Positions 36,524 through 45,889 of a stretch of 64,000 bases of DNA are shown one piece after another (position 1 is the stretch's first letter; every line of letters starts with the position of its first letter). Origin of the DNA: Tautonia marina (GTDB lineage Bacteria > Planctomycetota > Planctomycetia > Isosphaerales > Isosphaeraceae); assembly GCF_009177065.1 (NCBI RefSeq), contig NZ_WEZF01000011.1:1-64000 (forward strand), read 5' to 3'. Position numbers and translations under genes: made by a program. Under the pieces are notes generated by a model. It saw only the letters and a program-made list of their open reading frames with translations, was not told the DNA's origin and searched no databases.

Positions 36524-37369
36524 CTATCCCACCTTGGGCAGCATTCGACGCACGACCGACGGCACGATCGGCACGTGCCGGGCAACCCGACGAAGCTGGC
36601 GGGCAACGGTCAGACTCGTGGTCCCCAGATCCTCGTACAGAGAAAGCCGGGCGAGTGCCTCGTCTCGCTCGCGCCGAAGGGTTTCAAGCTCGACCACATG
36701 CTCAAACGAGATGTAATCGTCGAGCACATTGACCGGCGATCGGAAATGCGAAAGCAAGTGCCGATCTTCCAGCCGCAGATAATACCGATTCAGCCCATCG
36801 AAAGCGGCCCGAACGTAATCGACCGCAAGCAAGATCGGCTCCCACAGCTCGGGCTGGATGGTGGCTTCGATGACGAGCACCCGAGGACGCCAGCGCCGCC
36901 AGTCGGCCCCTCGAATGACGGCAAGTTCGTGCCCTTCCACATCAATTTTAAGAAAGTCGATGGTTCGATCACCCACATAACGCTTGCAAAGGGTTGCAAG
37001 GGTGATCACCTCAACCGATCGTTCGACATAGGCATAGCCGTGCAATCTCAGCCCGGCAGCGAAGTCGACATCAAGCGTTGACATGCCGAGGGAATCGGCC
37101 GGCTCGTGCAGGGTCATCGTCCCTTCATGATCGGAGATCGCAAGGGAGAGATTGACGTCGTTCGGACGCTCGGCCTGGAGCATTTCCCAGACGCGAGCGA
37201 CCGGTTCGACATTGACGCCCGTCCATCCACGATCCGAGAAATGCCTTGTGACCGAATGCAGCGTGGGATGATTCGCTCCCACATCGACATAAAAGCCCCG
37301 GTCCGTGTCAGGGAAGACGCGTCGAAGGAGAACGTCTTCCGCATTTTGCGCGTAAGAGATCATGGGCAT
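36524..37369 (-). CDS. FkbM-family methyltransferase
   Basis: 281 aa. It opens ISYAQNAEDVLLRRVFP, a hallmark of FkbM methyltransferases tied to glycan or lipid synthesis. The SAM site is FYVDVGANHPTLHSVT; the acidic ribose contact is in VNVEP and the later motif is TIDFLKIDVEGHELAVIRGA. It methylates O-groups, probably on a sugar. The C-terminal 60 residues are helical. Its start overlaps the stop of the glycosyltransferase gene upstream by 10 bp, so the two are coupled; it is the last gene of the leftward glycan cluster. Confidence 0.92.
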   Translation of the reverse strand: MPMISYAQNAEDVLLRRVFPDTDRGFYVDVGANHPTLHSVTRHFSDRGWTGVNVEPVARVWEMLQAERPNDVNLSLAISDHEGTMTLHEPADSLGMSTLDVDFAAGLRLHGYAYVERSVEVITLATLCKRYVGDRTIDFLKIDVEGHELAVIRGADWRRWRPRVLVIEATIQPELWEPILLAVDYVRAAFDGLNRYYLRLEDRHLLSHFRSPVNVLDDYISFEHVVELETLRRERDEALARLSLYEDLGTTSLTVARQLRRVARHVPIVPSVVRRMLPKVG

Positions 37370-38601
37370 GGGACGCTCTCGGGAGTTGAAGACCGGGACC
37401 GAGGATCGACCGAGAATCCGCTTGCGGCTCGATCGTACGAACGCCGTGAACGGGGAGGTTCGTTCCAGGCCCAGGCATTACGCCGAGCCCAGGCAGACGT
37501 GAGCAACTGCCACTTGCGATCGGCGAGTGCGTTCCAATCGAACAGCGACTCTAACCGTGGGCGATCCGCGCGAGCGGTGGCAATCGCGGCGGAAGGGTGA
37601 GTCAGAACCCGGTGAACGACTTTCATCGTCCCTTCGGGATCATCGAGCGGGCAGAAGTGCGCCCCAGGACAGTCGCCGAATAGACTTTCGGTCGTGTCCA
37701 GACGCCCCAGCACCACCGGGGTTCCGCTGGCAAGCGCTTCGAGAATGGGCAGGCCGAAGGCTTCTACATCGGAAAGCAATAGGAGCGCCCTGCTCGATCG
37801 ATAGGCAGCCCGCAACTCCGCCTCGCTGACATAGCCGCGTAGTTCGACGAAGGGGCGAAGGGAAGCGGGAATCCGATCTGCCGATGCCTCACTCCGATTG
37901 CCAATCACAACAAGGCGATACTCAGGCCACCGGTGGATGACCTGCTCAAACACTCGAATGACACGATCAAAACGTTTGCGAATCTCGGCCAGATCACCCA
38001 CAAAGAGCAATTGGGGAGGGCGATCAGACGGACCAAGGTCGAACGTCTCGAAGTCGCACCCGAGGGGCAAGGCCACGCAATTGACACGTCCGGGGGCGAG
38101 CCGTTGCAAGGCTCGGCATTCGGACGGCGAATCGGCCAGGACCAGATCGGATCGTTCGATCACGCGGCGATGAATCGCGGCGACAGTCGCCTCTTGCTCG
38201 GGCGTCATGGGAACCGTCCAGAGCGGCTGATCATGGGGTGTATAACACAGCACGGTCCGGTCGTCGATGTGATTCAGGACTGCTCGCCCGGTGGCCGCGT
38301 TGGCGAAACCGACCAGTTCGATCGCGTCCCATCGGGAGGTTCTGATAACCTCTGGCAAGTGCTCGTTGAGCGGTTCCACGCAATCCGATTCAAACCGGTG
38401 AGGTCCGACACACAAGGGAATCCCAAGCGGAGAGGCGAACTCCCAAACGCGACGCAGGGAGTTGGGATCCCGGTCATCCATCGCGAACGTCACGTCCACC
38501 CAATCCTGCAACCGCCTCACCAGTTCGAAAATGGCCCGACCGATGCCAGAATACATCTGGTTCGTCGTGGGAATGGCAATCAGAACGCGGAAGCGTTCCA
38601 T
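37360..38601 (-). CDS. GT4-type glycosyltransferase
   Basis: 413 aa from ATG 38601 (FRVLIAIPTTNQMYSGIGRA); the frame opens at 38703, and Met at 38625 is also possible. GT-B fold: the C-terminal half has LLFVGDLAEIRKRFDRVIRV and the EX7E-like donor site in LLLLSDVEAFGLPILEALASG. The central part holds YTPHDQPLW and LVLADSPSECRALQRL, typical of family 4. It transfers a sugar from a nucleotide donor to a surface glycan; donor unknown. The last 40 residues are Arg/Ser-rich and not conserved-looking. Confidence 0.9.
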   Translation of the reverse strand: MERFRVLIAIPTTNQMYSGIGRAIFELVRRLQDWVDVTFAMDDRDPNSLRRVWEFASPLGIPLCVGPHRFESDCVEPLNEHLPEVIRTSRWDAIELVGFANAATGRAVLNHIDDRTVLCYTPHDQPLWTVPMTPEQEATVAAIHRRVIERSDLVLADSPSECRALQRLAPGRVNCVALPLGCDFETFDLGPSDRPPQLLFVGDLAEIRKRFDRVIRVFEQVIHRWPEYRLVVIGNRSEASADRIPASLRPFVELRGYVSEAELRAAYRSSRALLLLSDVEAFGLPILEALASGTPVVLGRLDTTESLFGDCPGAHFCPLDDPEGTMKVVHRVLTHPSAAIATARADRPRLESLFDWNALADRKWQLLTSAWARRNAWAWNEPPRSRRSYDRAASGFSVDPRSRSSTPESVPCP

Positions 38602-38759
38602 CGATGAGGGGGTTCGACCCGCCATGTCAGTATCGGTCGGTTCGCGCCTAGAGACGGAACCAGCAAAGGGCTTCGCAACACGTGGGCACAGGGTCGTGGA
38701 CATGAGCGATCGACCGAGGTTCGAGAATGGGGTTGCGTGTCATCGGAGCGAGTCAAAGC

Positions 38760-39218
38760 TCACATGGAACGACCATCATCAACCGAGGAATTCTCAGAGA
38801 TGCGCCTGTTCGAGTATTCTTTGAACGTACTGACATGAGGCGCCGAGAGATTATTGGCCGTGTCAACCCGGCAGCCCGGCGCGGGAACGGCTCGCCCGGC
38901 AGCGTCTGGGGTTTGGATCCGGGCGAGATGATCTTCAATACTCGCGAGCCGACGAGCCATAGCCACGGCATCCCAGCGAAACGCATCGGCTGCGGCCGAT
39001 CGTTGGCTGAGTGCCTCGACCTGGCCAGTCAGGTGATCAATCTGGGTCTGGAGGTCGCGATACAGCGCTTCTTGATGAAAGAACATGGGGCGAAGAAGCC
39101 TGCGCACCAGGCGACGGGCAAGACCAAGCACGCGCTTCGGTCCCTTCGCATCGTCGATACCCGCGTTGTAAAAGGCGAAGTCTCGCACGAGGAATCGGGC
39201 CTCCCTGATCAGGACCAA
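38760..39218 (-). CDS. Small helical protein in the glycan cluster
   Basis: 152 aa. Residues 25-100 are helical and coiled-coil-like: VLGLARRLVRRLLRPMFFHQ, then LYRDLQTQIDHLTGQVEALS and MARRLASIEDHLARIQ. The last 45 residues look disordered. It resembles the coiled-coil tails found on surface-glycan glycosyltransferases and methyltransferases, here on its own. Same strand as its neighbours; gaps are 56 and 158 bp. Role unknown, possibly scaffolding. Confidence 0.6.
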   Translation of the reverse strand: MVLIREARFLVRDFAFYNAGIDDAKGPKRVLGLARRLVRRLLRPMFFHQEALYRDLQTQIDHLTGQVEALSQRSAAADAFRWDAVAMARRLASIEDHLARIQTPDAAGRAVPAPGCRVDTANNLSAPHVSTFKEYSNRRISENSSVDDGRSM

Positions 39219-39274
39219 AGAATGTTGGGAAACGCTCAGGATTCTCCGACATTCCGAAGGAGAACCTGTCAGAT

Positions 39275-40549
39275 TCAGGCCGCTTCGGCCACGAGCGATT
39301 CGGCCAGACCTTCCGCGAGCCGAGCGAGACGGACCGCATCGGCCGGGGTTCCAGGCGAGGACTCAGATCTGGTCCTGGCGGAATCTTCAAGCAATTGCAC
39401 GAGGCGAGGCGCCAGACCATCGACATGAAAATCGCGCCAGGTCGATGCTCGGGAACGCTCGGCAATGGTCTGGGAGTCGATACGGCGCTCCAGCACGTCG
39501 AGAAACACCTGGGCAAGGGCGGAGGCGGTGGGTTCGACCTTCAGACAGTGGACCCCGTGAACGAGCCACTCGGCCAGGCCACAACTCTGGGAGATGAGGG
39601 GGAGGCACGCGCCGTGAGCCGCGGCCTCGATCGGGCCGATGCCGAATGGTTCTCGCTCCCAGGTCGGAAAAGCGAAGATCTCGTACTCACGGTATCGAGC
39701 GATCAGATCACCGTGATCGAGCGGCCCGAGGAATCGGACACGGTCCTCGACGCCGTGCTGCTGCACCAGGGCCGGGTAGTGGTTTTCATCAACATCGGCG
39801 ATGGCTCCAATCAGATCGAGTTCGACCGACCAGCGCTCCTTCCGGACAAGGCCGACCGCTTCGATCAGCAGGTCGATTCCTTTGTATGGGGTCAATCGTC
39901 CGGCCGATACGACCTTCAGTGGACCGTTCCGTACCCTACGACGGGGCAGGGGGTTCGGATGACCGTCGATCCAGTAGGGAAGCAATTCGACACGCCCGTT
40001 GAGTGGAACCCCCTGGCCTTCGATTTCCTCAACCAGTCGGGAGCTGACCGCGATAAACGTTCCTCGCATCTCTGCGCCGAAGCGATCGGCCAGGGCAGGA
40101 ACGACCTTGCCCCAAACCGAGCAGCAATACGAGGGAACCGCATCGCCCAGTTGCCAGGCCCAGGGCACACCCAGATGGTTCAGGGTCGCCATCAATCCAA
40201 GCCCGCCAAGACCAGTCAGGTTATGCACATAGGCAACATCGGGCTGAAACCGTCCGACCGTATCAGCGAGCACATGCACATTCGCGGAGTTGATCAGCCG
40301 CGATTGCACGTCCATCAACCGCTGAACCACGGGGGGTCGGCGATTCATGGTGTGTTGGTTCCAGATGTCCGTGATCGTGAACCCTCGGCGCACCCCTTCC
40401 TGTGGTGGAACAAAGGAGCGGCCCGAAGCGGTCAGGACAAGGACCTCATGCCCAAGCCGACGCAAGGCCTCGACGGCCTGAGCGCAGGCCACCTCGTAGC
40501 CGCCGACGACCTCGGGAGGATAAAAGTTTGAAAGAACGAGAATCTTCAC
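39275..40549 (-). CDS. GT4-type glycosyltransferase
   Basis: 424 aa. The N-terminus MKILVLSNFYPPEVVGGYEV is the classic family-4 acceptor-domain start with the GG loop. The donor domain shows VVSAGRLTPYKGIDLLIEAV (Lys and Arg contacts) and the acidic switch FAFPTWEREPFGIGPIEAAA. A helical tail follows. Its ATG overlaps the stop of the next upstream gene by 4 bp (40546-40549), so the two transferases are translationally coupled and probably act in sequence on one glycan. Confidence 0.93.
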   Translation of the reverse strand: MKILVLSNFYPPEVVGGYEVACAQAVEALRRLGHEVLVLTASGRSFVPPQEGVRRGFTITDIWNQHTMNRRPPVVQRLMDVQSRLINSANVHVLADTVGRFQPDVAYVHNLTGLGGLGLMATLNHLGVPWAWQLGDAVPSYCCSVWGKVVPALADRFGAEMRGTFIAVSSRLVEEIEGQGVPLNGRVELLPYWIDGHPNPLPRRRVRNGPLKVVSAGRLTPYKGIDLLIEAVGLVRKERWSVELDLIGAIADVDENHYPALVQQHGVEDRVRFLGPLDHGDLIARYREYEIFAFPTWEREPFGIGPIEAAAHGACLPLISQSCGLAEWLVHGVHCLKVEPTASALAQVFLDVLERRIDSQTIAERSRASTWRDFHVDGLAPRLVQLLEDSARTRSESSPGTPADAVRLARLAEGLAESLVAEAA

Positions 40550-41670
40550 GATGCCCGCTCCTTCCGCACCGACCGGGTTTCGAGCAGTTCGTCATAGAGC
40601 GCGGCGAGCTTCGCACCGGCAACGGTGAGGTCAAAGGCTCGCAGGACCTCGCGCCGGGCTTCCCGACCAATCCGGGCGACGGTTTCGGGCTCGTTCGCCA
40701 GGCGACGCAGGAGCGTGGTCAGTTCGTCTGGGGTGTCGAACAGGTAGCCGCTTTGATAGGGCTTGATGAATTCGGGCATGGCCGCGACCCGCGAGGCGAT
40801 GGGGACGGTCTCGCAGCTCATCGCTTCCAGCAAGGTCAGGCCCATCAACTCAGGGGCTCGGTAGCGACGATTGTAACAATCGACATAGACCGACGGGAGG
40901 ACATTACACCAGGCCCTCGCGTAGAGGTCGCGGACGGTCGAGTCGTCGGCATCGGTGACGAAGGTCACGTCCTTACCCACGGACAGGCGACGGAGCAAGG
41001 CGAAGTAGTCGGGATCGTAGGGTCGCCCGCAAACGGTCAGGGGCAATTCGGGGGGAAGGGCCGCGATGAGTCGATCGATTCCCTTGTGAGCGAGCAACCG
41101 GCCCACGTAAAGGACCCGATCGCGGGGGGGACGAGGTTCAGGAGGAGCGAATCGGGCGGCATCCACACCGCCTCGGATGACGACGACGGGGGTCGGCGTG
41201 CGGAACAGGGATGCACCAAAAGACGAGTACGCAACGATTCGATCGGCCAGTTCCAGGCTTCCGAGCGATGCCCCCAGCCAACTGGAATGGCCACCGTGGT
41301 CGGAGGCACAGGTGGGTTTGTGCTGCTGCTGGGCCGCAAGCAGGCCGAACTCGCCAGATCGGCTGAAGGCCATATGCACATGCACGAGATCGGCCTCGGC
41401 AATTGCGGCAGGCAGTTCCCACGAGACGGCGTCGAGCGGATCGACGGGCCGCCGGGAGACGGGAAGGACGCGGAGGGTCACGCCGGGGCGGAGTTCGCGC
41501 CGGGCGGGAGCCACGCCGTAGGAGATGAGATCGACCTCGTAGCGCCCGCCGGTGGCTTCGACCAGTCCGGCGGCCATGTTGGTCGCGTAGCGCTCACCAC
41601 CGCCAAGGCATGAGGCCTCGTCGAAGTAAAGCGGGGTCAGAAAGGCGACCTTCCGTGTCGCGTGAGCCAT
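40546..41670 (-). CDS. GT4-type glycosyltransferase
   Basis: 374 aa. The start KVAFLTPLYFDEASCLGGGERYATN has the GGGE loop of family 4. The donor site is VLYVGRLLAHKGIDRLIAAL, with LPSVYVDCYNRRYRAPELMG and LLEAMSCETVPIAS as the acidic/EX7E-like region. The lower half is most like WecA-downstream mannosyl- or galactosyltransferases, but the sugar cannot be told. First gene of the leftward glycan cluster, about 107 bp after the adenylate kinase stop with a hairpin in between. Confidence 0.93.
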   Translation of the reverse strand: MAHATRKVAFLTPLYFDEASCLGGGERYATNMAAGLVEATGGRYEVDLISYGVAPARRELRPGVTLRVLPVSRRPVDPLDAVSWELPAAIAEADLVHVHMAFSRSGEFGLLAAQQQHKPTCASDHGGHSSWLGASLGSLELADRIVAYSSFGASLFRTPTPVVVIRGGVDAARFAPPEPRPPRDRVLYVGRLLAHKGIDRLIAALPPELPLTVCGRPYDPDYFALLRRLSVGKDVTFVTDADDSTVRDLYARAWCNVLPSVYVDCYNRRYRAPELMGLTLLEAMSCETVPIASRVAAMPEFIKPYQSGYLFDTPDELTTLLRRLANEPETVARIGREARREVLRAFDLTVAGAKLAALYDELLETRSVRKERAS

Positions 41671-41733
41671 CGCGCGGCGGTCCCTCTGCGCGGTGGGGAG
41701 GATTCAAGTCGTTCCGGGACGATCCGGGGCGGT

Positions 41734-41760
41734 CGCGGCGAGCGGATCGGGCTCGCCGCG
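41734..41760. other. Intergenic hairpin between adenylate kinase and glycan cluster
   Basis: CGCGGCGAGC and GCTCGCCGCG form a perfect 10 bp stem with loop GGATCGG. It lies just after the adk-like stop on the minus strand and 64 bp before the first glycosyltransferase. It could end the adk transcript or stop part of it before the cluster. No T-run is present. Confidence 0.55.
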
Positions 41761-41777
41761 CAGGAGAACCCAGGAGG

Positions 41778-42497
41778 CTAGCCAACCGTTGAGGGGGTTC
41801 TATCCGGATCGGTCGTGTCGGTCAAGCCGGATCGTTGGCCGTTCTCGTGGCTCGATTCGGCGGGCGATCCCACGTCTAGCGGGGTGGAAAACTGGCGGAT
41901 CTTCTCCATCTCGCAGAGCCGCTGAATGATGTCCATATGAACCTTCAGGGGTGACTGCGAGGCATTAATTTCGTAGATGATCGACGGGTCGTAGAACTGG
42001 AGGGTCTGAAACGTCTCTTCGTGGTAGACCTGAAGCCGACGTTGAACGACCTCTTCGTTAATGTCGTCGAGCCGGTTTTCGCGGAGGGCTCGGGCGGCAA
42101 GGCGATCCTTGGCCTTGTCGATGTCGGAGATCATCAGGTGGAAAATCTGGATAACGTCGAGAACATCGTCGAGCATCCCGGCCTGCTCAAAGTTACGCGG
42201 CAAGCCATCGAGCACCAGGGTGGTGCATCCGGGGGTCACCTCGTCCTGAAGCATGAGAATCTGGAGGTGACGTTTCCAGATGCGGATGGTCAAATCGTCT
42301 GGCACAAGCAAGCCGCGCGAGGTGTACGAGACGACCTCTCGACCCAGATCGCCATGCTTGGGGAGCCTGCGGAACAGGTCGCCGCTGGAAATGTGTACGA
42401 CCCCGGGCAGGTGGCCGAGCACAACGCCTTGCGTTCCCTTGCCGCTGCCTGGCATACCGAAGAGAAGGATGGTCCGGAACTTGTCGGGCAGGGCCAT
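41778..42497 (-). CDS. Adenylate kinase-family nucleoside monophosphate kinase
   Basis: 239 aa. P-loop GMPGSGKGTQ (14-23). ISSGDLFR and LVLDGLPRNFEQ are the AMP-site motifs of adenylate kinase. The LID is of the short, zinc-free kind (NRLDDINEEVVQRRLQVYHE). The last 45 residues are Ser/Asp-rich and extra to the fold. It converts AMP plus ATP to 2 ADP or a related reaction. A housekeeping copy usually lies near secY or map; this may be a second copy. Confidence 0.85.
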   Translation of the reverse strand: MALPDKFRTILLFGMPGSGKGTQGVVLGHLPGVVHISSGDLFRRLPKHGDLGREVVSYTSRGLLVPDDLTIRIWKRHLQILMLQDEVTPGCTTLVLDGLPRNFEQAGMLDDVLDVIQIFHLMISDIDKAKDRLAARALRENRLDDINEEVVQRRLQVYHEETFQTLQFYDPSIIYEINASQSPLKVHMDIIQRLCEMEKIRQFSTPLDVGSPAESSHENGQRSGLTDTTDPDRTPSTVG

Positions 42498-42662
42498 GAG
42501 ACGACCTCACGCGATCGGAGAAGCGGCGAGGGGTCGGCAAGACGGCTGAGTCACGAGCCCGACGAAAACTCCGGCCGATCTTCCGGGGTTAGGCCGTCGT
42601 CGGGGCTTGCCAACCCGAACGTTCCCCTGCAAGTTTACACCATTTGACCGAGAAACCCAACC

Positions 42663-43307
42663 GTGATGACCACCGGTTTACCCTCCTCCGCACCCACCCG
42701 GATCTTGCTGCTTCGCCACGCGATGACCGCCGCCCCCGATCGCTTTCACGGGGCCGAATCCGATATCGGACTCGGCCCCGAAGGGCACCGGCAGGCTCTG
42801 ACCGCCGCCGAAGCCCTCGCTCGGCTGCGCCCTCATGCCGTGTACAGCTCGGGAATGAGGCGGGCTCGCGAAACGGCCGAACCCATTGCCCAGCGGTGCG
42901 GATTGGCTCCGGGAATCATTGCCGAGTTGCATGAGCGACGGATGGGCTCGATGTCGAACGCAACGATCGCCGAGGTCCGTGCCGAGGTCGATCAGTTTAT
43001 TCAGCGATGGGGCGCAGGAGACATCGACGCCGCCCACCCCGGAGCCGAATCGTACCGGGAACTGCGCGATCGGGTTGTGCCGCCGTTTCAGGCCCTGGCC
43101 GAGCGTCATCGGGGCGAAACCATCATCACTGTGCTTCATGGCGTGGTGATTCGTGTCCTGATTACTTCACTTGTCGAATCGTTCTCGCCGGCCGACTACC
43201 ACCGCATTGCCATTCGTCACGTTGCGGTGAACGATCTCCGCTACAACGACCAGGGTTGGAGGATTGCCGGGATGGACCGCGATGCCGGGGCCCTCGTCTT
43301 CCCCTGA
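42663..43307 (+). CDS. Histidine phosphatase family protein
   Basis: 214 aa. The RHG-type motif is ILLLRHAMT (RHA rather than RHG) with the nucleophile His. Second box: YSSGMRRARETAEPIA; the acid residue is near ELHERRMGSM; last His in TVLHGVVIRVL. The group includes phosphoglycerate mutase-like and alpha-ribazole phosphatase enzymes; the substrate is not readable. Divergent from the adenylate kinase. Confidence 0.9.
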   Translation: MMTTGLPSSAPTRILLLRHAMTAAPDRFHGAESDIGLGPEGHRQALTAAEALARLRPHAVYSSGMRRARETAEPIAQRCGLAPGIIAELHERRMGSMSNATIAEVRAEVDQFIQRWGAGDIDAAHPGAESYRELRDRVVPPFQALAERHRGETIITVLHGVVIRVLITSLVESFSPADYHRIAIRHVAVNDLRYNDQGWRIAGMDRDAGALVFP

Positions 43308-43309
43308 CC

Positions 43310-43333
43310 CGCCGTGCCGTCCGTGGCACGGCG
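43310..43333. terminator. Bidirectional terminator-like hairpin
   Basis: CGCCGTGCC and GGCACGGCG form a perfect 9 bp stem with loop GTCCGT, 2 bp after the phosphatase stop and 42 bp before the convergent gene's stop. It lacks a T-run. Confidence 0.65.
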
Positions 43334-43374
43334 TGACGTGATGACCGCGTAACGGGAATCGCCCGCGGTTCGGT

Positions 43375-44442
43375 TCACTTCGCGGCGGCCTTGTCGATGT
43401 CGTCCCAGCTCAGGTTCGCGAACACTTCCTTCGCCGAGTCGCCGACCAGCTTGCTGCTCTCGACGAGGGGCTTCGTGGCGACGGACGGATCGGCGGCCTG
43501 GGCGACGGGGATGGGGGTCAGCATGGCATCAAACTGCCGATAGATCTCCTTCTGTCGTTCGGTCTTGGCGCGGCCGAAGCGCAGGTTGTAGGCGTGCATA
43601 AAGCCGACCAGATCCGCCATTGTCCCTTGCTCATACGACTGAATCATGCGGTAGACGGCCCCCCCTTGCGGGTCTTCGAGCAATCGAATCATCCCGGCGA
43701 GGGTGCGGAGGAACTGGTCGGCATCGTCGGCCCCAACCACGGGGAACCCTTTTTGCTCGTTCTTGAGCACGGTGCGGAGCGTGTTCAGCGCGGCGTCGAT
43801 CTCTGATCGGGTCGTGTCGGAGATGGAGCCGTCGAGGTCTTCGGCCAGAGCGGCGGTCACGGCCTTCGAGAACGCTTCTCGGGGTTGTTCAAACTCCTCT
43901 TCCCGGAGCAACGGAGGCCACCCGTCTTCCTGCGTCAGAATCGACAAACAGGCGGTGATGGGTTCCGAGGCATTTTCAAACGGGAGATCGCGGAGAACGT
44001 CGGCACCAAGCGGAATGGCCGCAAGGGCATCGTGTGTGGCGTCGGTCGGGAAATCGAGGATCTGATCAACTGTTTGATTGAGCAAAATCCCAGCCTCGAC
44101 CAGCCCCTCTCGGTTGAGGATTGCGGATTCCACCGCCTGACGATCGCGCTGCTGGGCGTCTCGAATCTCCTTGGCCTTGCGGGCTTCAGAGATTGTCTGG
44201 TTCCATTTGGCATAGGCTTCGGCCCGGAGCTTGCTGGCCTCGGCCGCCTTGACCTGGTAATCCGCCTGGGCTCGCATGTAATAGCCACTTCCGCGAAGGT
44301 AATCGGCTCCGGGGTCTCGCCCCCCCGTTCCAAAACCACCCCAACCTCCGCGCATCATCGCACCAGGATAGATCTGGGCGGAAACCGGAGCGGAAACGCT
44401 TGTGAGAAGTACCAACATCACGAAACCACGCACGAGCGACAT
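43375..44442 (-). CDS. Exported hypothetical protein
   Basis: 355 aa from ATG 44442 (MSLVRGFVMLVLLTSVSAPVSAQ is the signal peptide); an earlier ATG at 44493 gives a less likely start. A Gly-rich stretch (GGWGGFGTGGRDPG) follows. Then a long helical region (AQADYQVKAAEASKLRAEAYAKWNQ and ISEARKAKEIRDAQQ), and a mixed domain to the end. Of planctomycete type, but I cannot assign a family. It is leftward, between a phosphatase and the M28 peptidase gene, which reads the same way. Confidence 0.78.
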   Translation of the reverse strand: MSLVRGFVMLVLLTSVSAPVSAQIYPGAMMRGGWGGFGTGGRDPGADYLRGSGYYMRAQADYQVKAAEASKLRAEAYAKWNQTISEARKAKEIRDAQQRDRQAVESAILNREGLVEAGILLNQTVDQILDFPTDATHDALAAIPLGADVLRDLPFENASEPITACLSILTQEDGWPPLLREEEFEQPREAFSKAVTAALAEDLDGSISDTTRSEIDAALNTLRTVLKNEQKGFPVVGADDADQFLRTLAGMIRLLEDPQGGAVYRMIQSYEQGTMADLVGFMHAYNLRFGRAKTERQKEIYRQFDAMLTPIPVAQAADPSVATKPLVESSKLVGDSAKEVFANLSWDDIDKAAAK

Positions 44443-44538
44443 ACGACTCTCCCTGGGATCACGCAACACCGATCTCGAACGCGATTCCAACATGGAACGC
44501 TCCTCCCTGTACCTTAAGACATAATCCGCACGCCGTGG

Positions 44539-45807
44539 TCATCCTTCCTGAGCCGATTGAAGCGGCATTGGAAGCGGTGGATCACCCGAAGGGTGAAGCC
44601 GAACGGCCCAGGTCCAGGCAAGATGCGAGGCCAACCGTGCCGATCGCATCAAGGAATCGCGACAAATCAAATGCAACCCGTCGTGTCGCGTATGCAGTGA
44701 TGCGGAGGTGCCAACCACATCGCCGAGCAGACTGACGGCAGCGAGCCCGGCCGCGGCAAACGGTTCGTGGTCCATGCCCGCGCCCAGAACTCGGAACCGG
44801 GAGGTGGGAATCTGCTGGGCCTCGGCCACGGTTTCGGCCAGGGTCACGGCGATCGGCGATCCGGCAAGCCAGACTCGGTCGCCCGCCCCCACGCTTTCCA
44901 GGTTGATCAGCAGCGTCGGTCGTTCCCGGAGCCACCACTCATGGCGCTGGAGGAAGGCGCGGGCACCGTCGAGCCCGACTTCCTCGGCCCCCGTGGCCAG
45001 AAAAACGGCATCGACTGGGGCATCGGCCCTGGGCTCCCACGATCGAGCTAGCTCCAGCAAGACCGCCAGGCCCGACCCGTTATCCAGCGCCCCCGGGCTG
45101 CGATTCCCCGAAGCATTACACATCAAGGCGATCAGACAACCGTTGATAAATCCCCCCAGGAGAATAAGGGGCGTGAACCCGATCGCCTCCCCCCCCAGCA
45201 ACATCCTTGCGAGAGAAGCACCCGCCAGAATCAAACATCCCACCGTCGACGACACAACCAGGGCAACCCGGAAACCGGTCGGCAAGCGCTGCGACTTCGA
45301 ATCGTAATGTGCCAAAAAGACGACCCGAGCCGGAGCGGCTTCGGCGTCGTTGTCCCTCGACGGCCAGACCACCAGATTGTCCGACCAGACCCGGGCCCGC
45401 AACCGATCGGCGAGGGATCGGGTCACGATCCAGGGAGCGTTGACGAGGTATCCGGCGGCCAGAGCACACAGTCCGGTGATCAGCGGCCATCGGGTCGCCA
45501 GGATCACGCCGATCGTCACCAGCACACTCGCGCCGGAGAATGCCAGCACGCTCCCGACCCTTCGAGCGGTCGTGCCGACCGGGAAGCGCTCACGGACGAC
45601 CGGACGGCCGGATCGAGCCAGGGCACGCTCGACCAACCGCGCGGCCAGTCGCTCTCCTTGCGAACCGACCGCGCGAGGGAACGCAAGCCGATGGATCAGC
45701 CGAAGGGCACGATCGGGCTGGAACGGGCAAACCATCGCCCTATCCGTCACATCGGACACAGAAACTGTCACCAACGGCGAGGTTTTTCGAGAGGGATTCA
45801 TAACCAA
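44539..45807 (-). CDS. Membrane-linked M28-family zinc peptidase
   Basis: 422 aa. About four transmembrane helices near residues 85-130 and 180-235 interrupt the region before and inside the peptidase part. Metal and catalytic residues: HYDS in VVFLAHYDSKSQ (His and the catalytic-acid Asp), Asp in SPGALDNGSG, the Glu pair in LATGAEEVGLDG, and His in SLHTRHDGLHL. These co-catalytic zinc aminopeptidases remove N-terminal residues. Helices inserted within M28 proteins occur but are not the basic form. Reads leftward towards the exported protein. Confidence 0.88.
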   Translation of the reverse strand: MVMNPSRKTSPLVTVSVSDVTDRAMVCPFQPDRALRLIHRLAFPRAVGSQGERLAARLVERALARSGRPVVRERFPVGTTARRVGSVLAFSGASVLVTIGVILATRWPLITGLCALAAGYLVNAPWIVTRSLADRLRARVWSDNLVVWPSRDNDAEAAPARVVFLAHYDSKSQRLPTGFRVALVVSSTVGCLILAGASLARMLLGGEAIGFTPLILLGGFINGCLIALMCNASGNRSPGALDNGSGLAVLLELARSWEPRADAPVDAVFLATGAEEVGLDGARAFLQRHEWWLRERPTLLINLESVGAGDRVWLAGSPIAVTLAETVAEAQQIPTSRFRVLGAGMDHEPFAAAGLAAVSLLGDVVGTSASLHTRHDGLHLICRDSLMRSARLASHLAWTWAVRLHPSGDPPLPMPLQSAQEG

Positions 45808-45889
45808 TCATGCCATGTCGATCCGACCCGGGCAACTCCAGGCCGGATCGACGTGGCGACTTCCGTTCCCTCCGATCGACATTGCCCAA

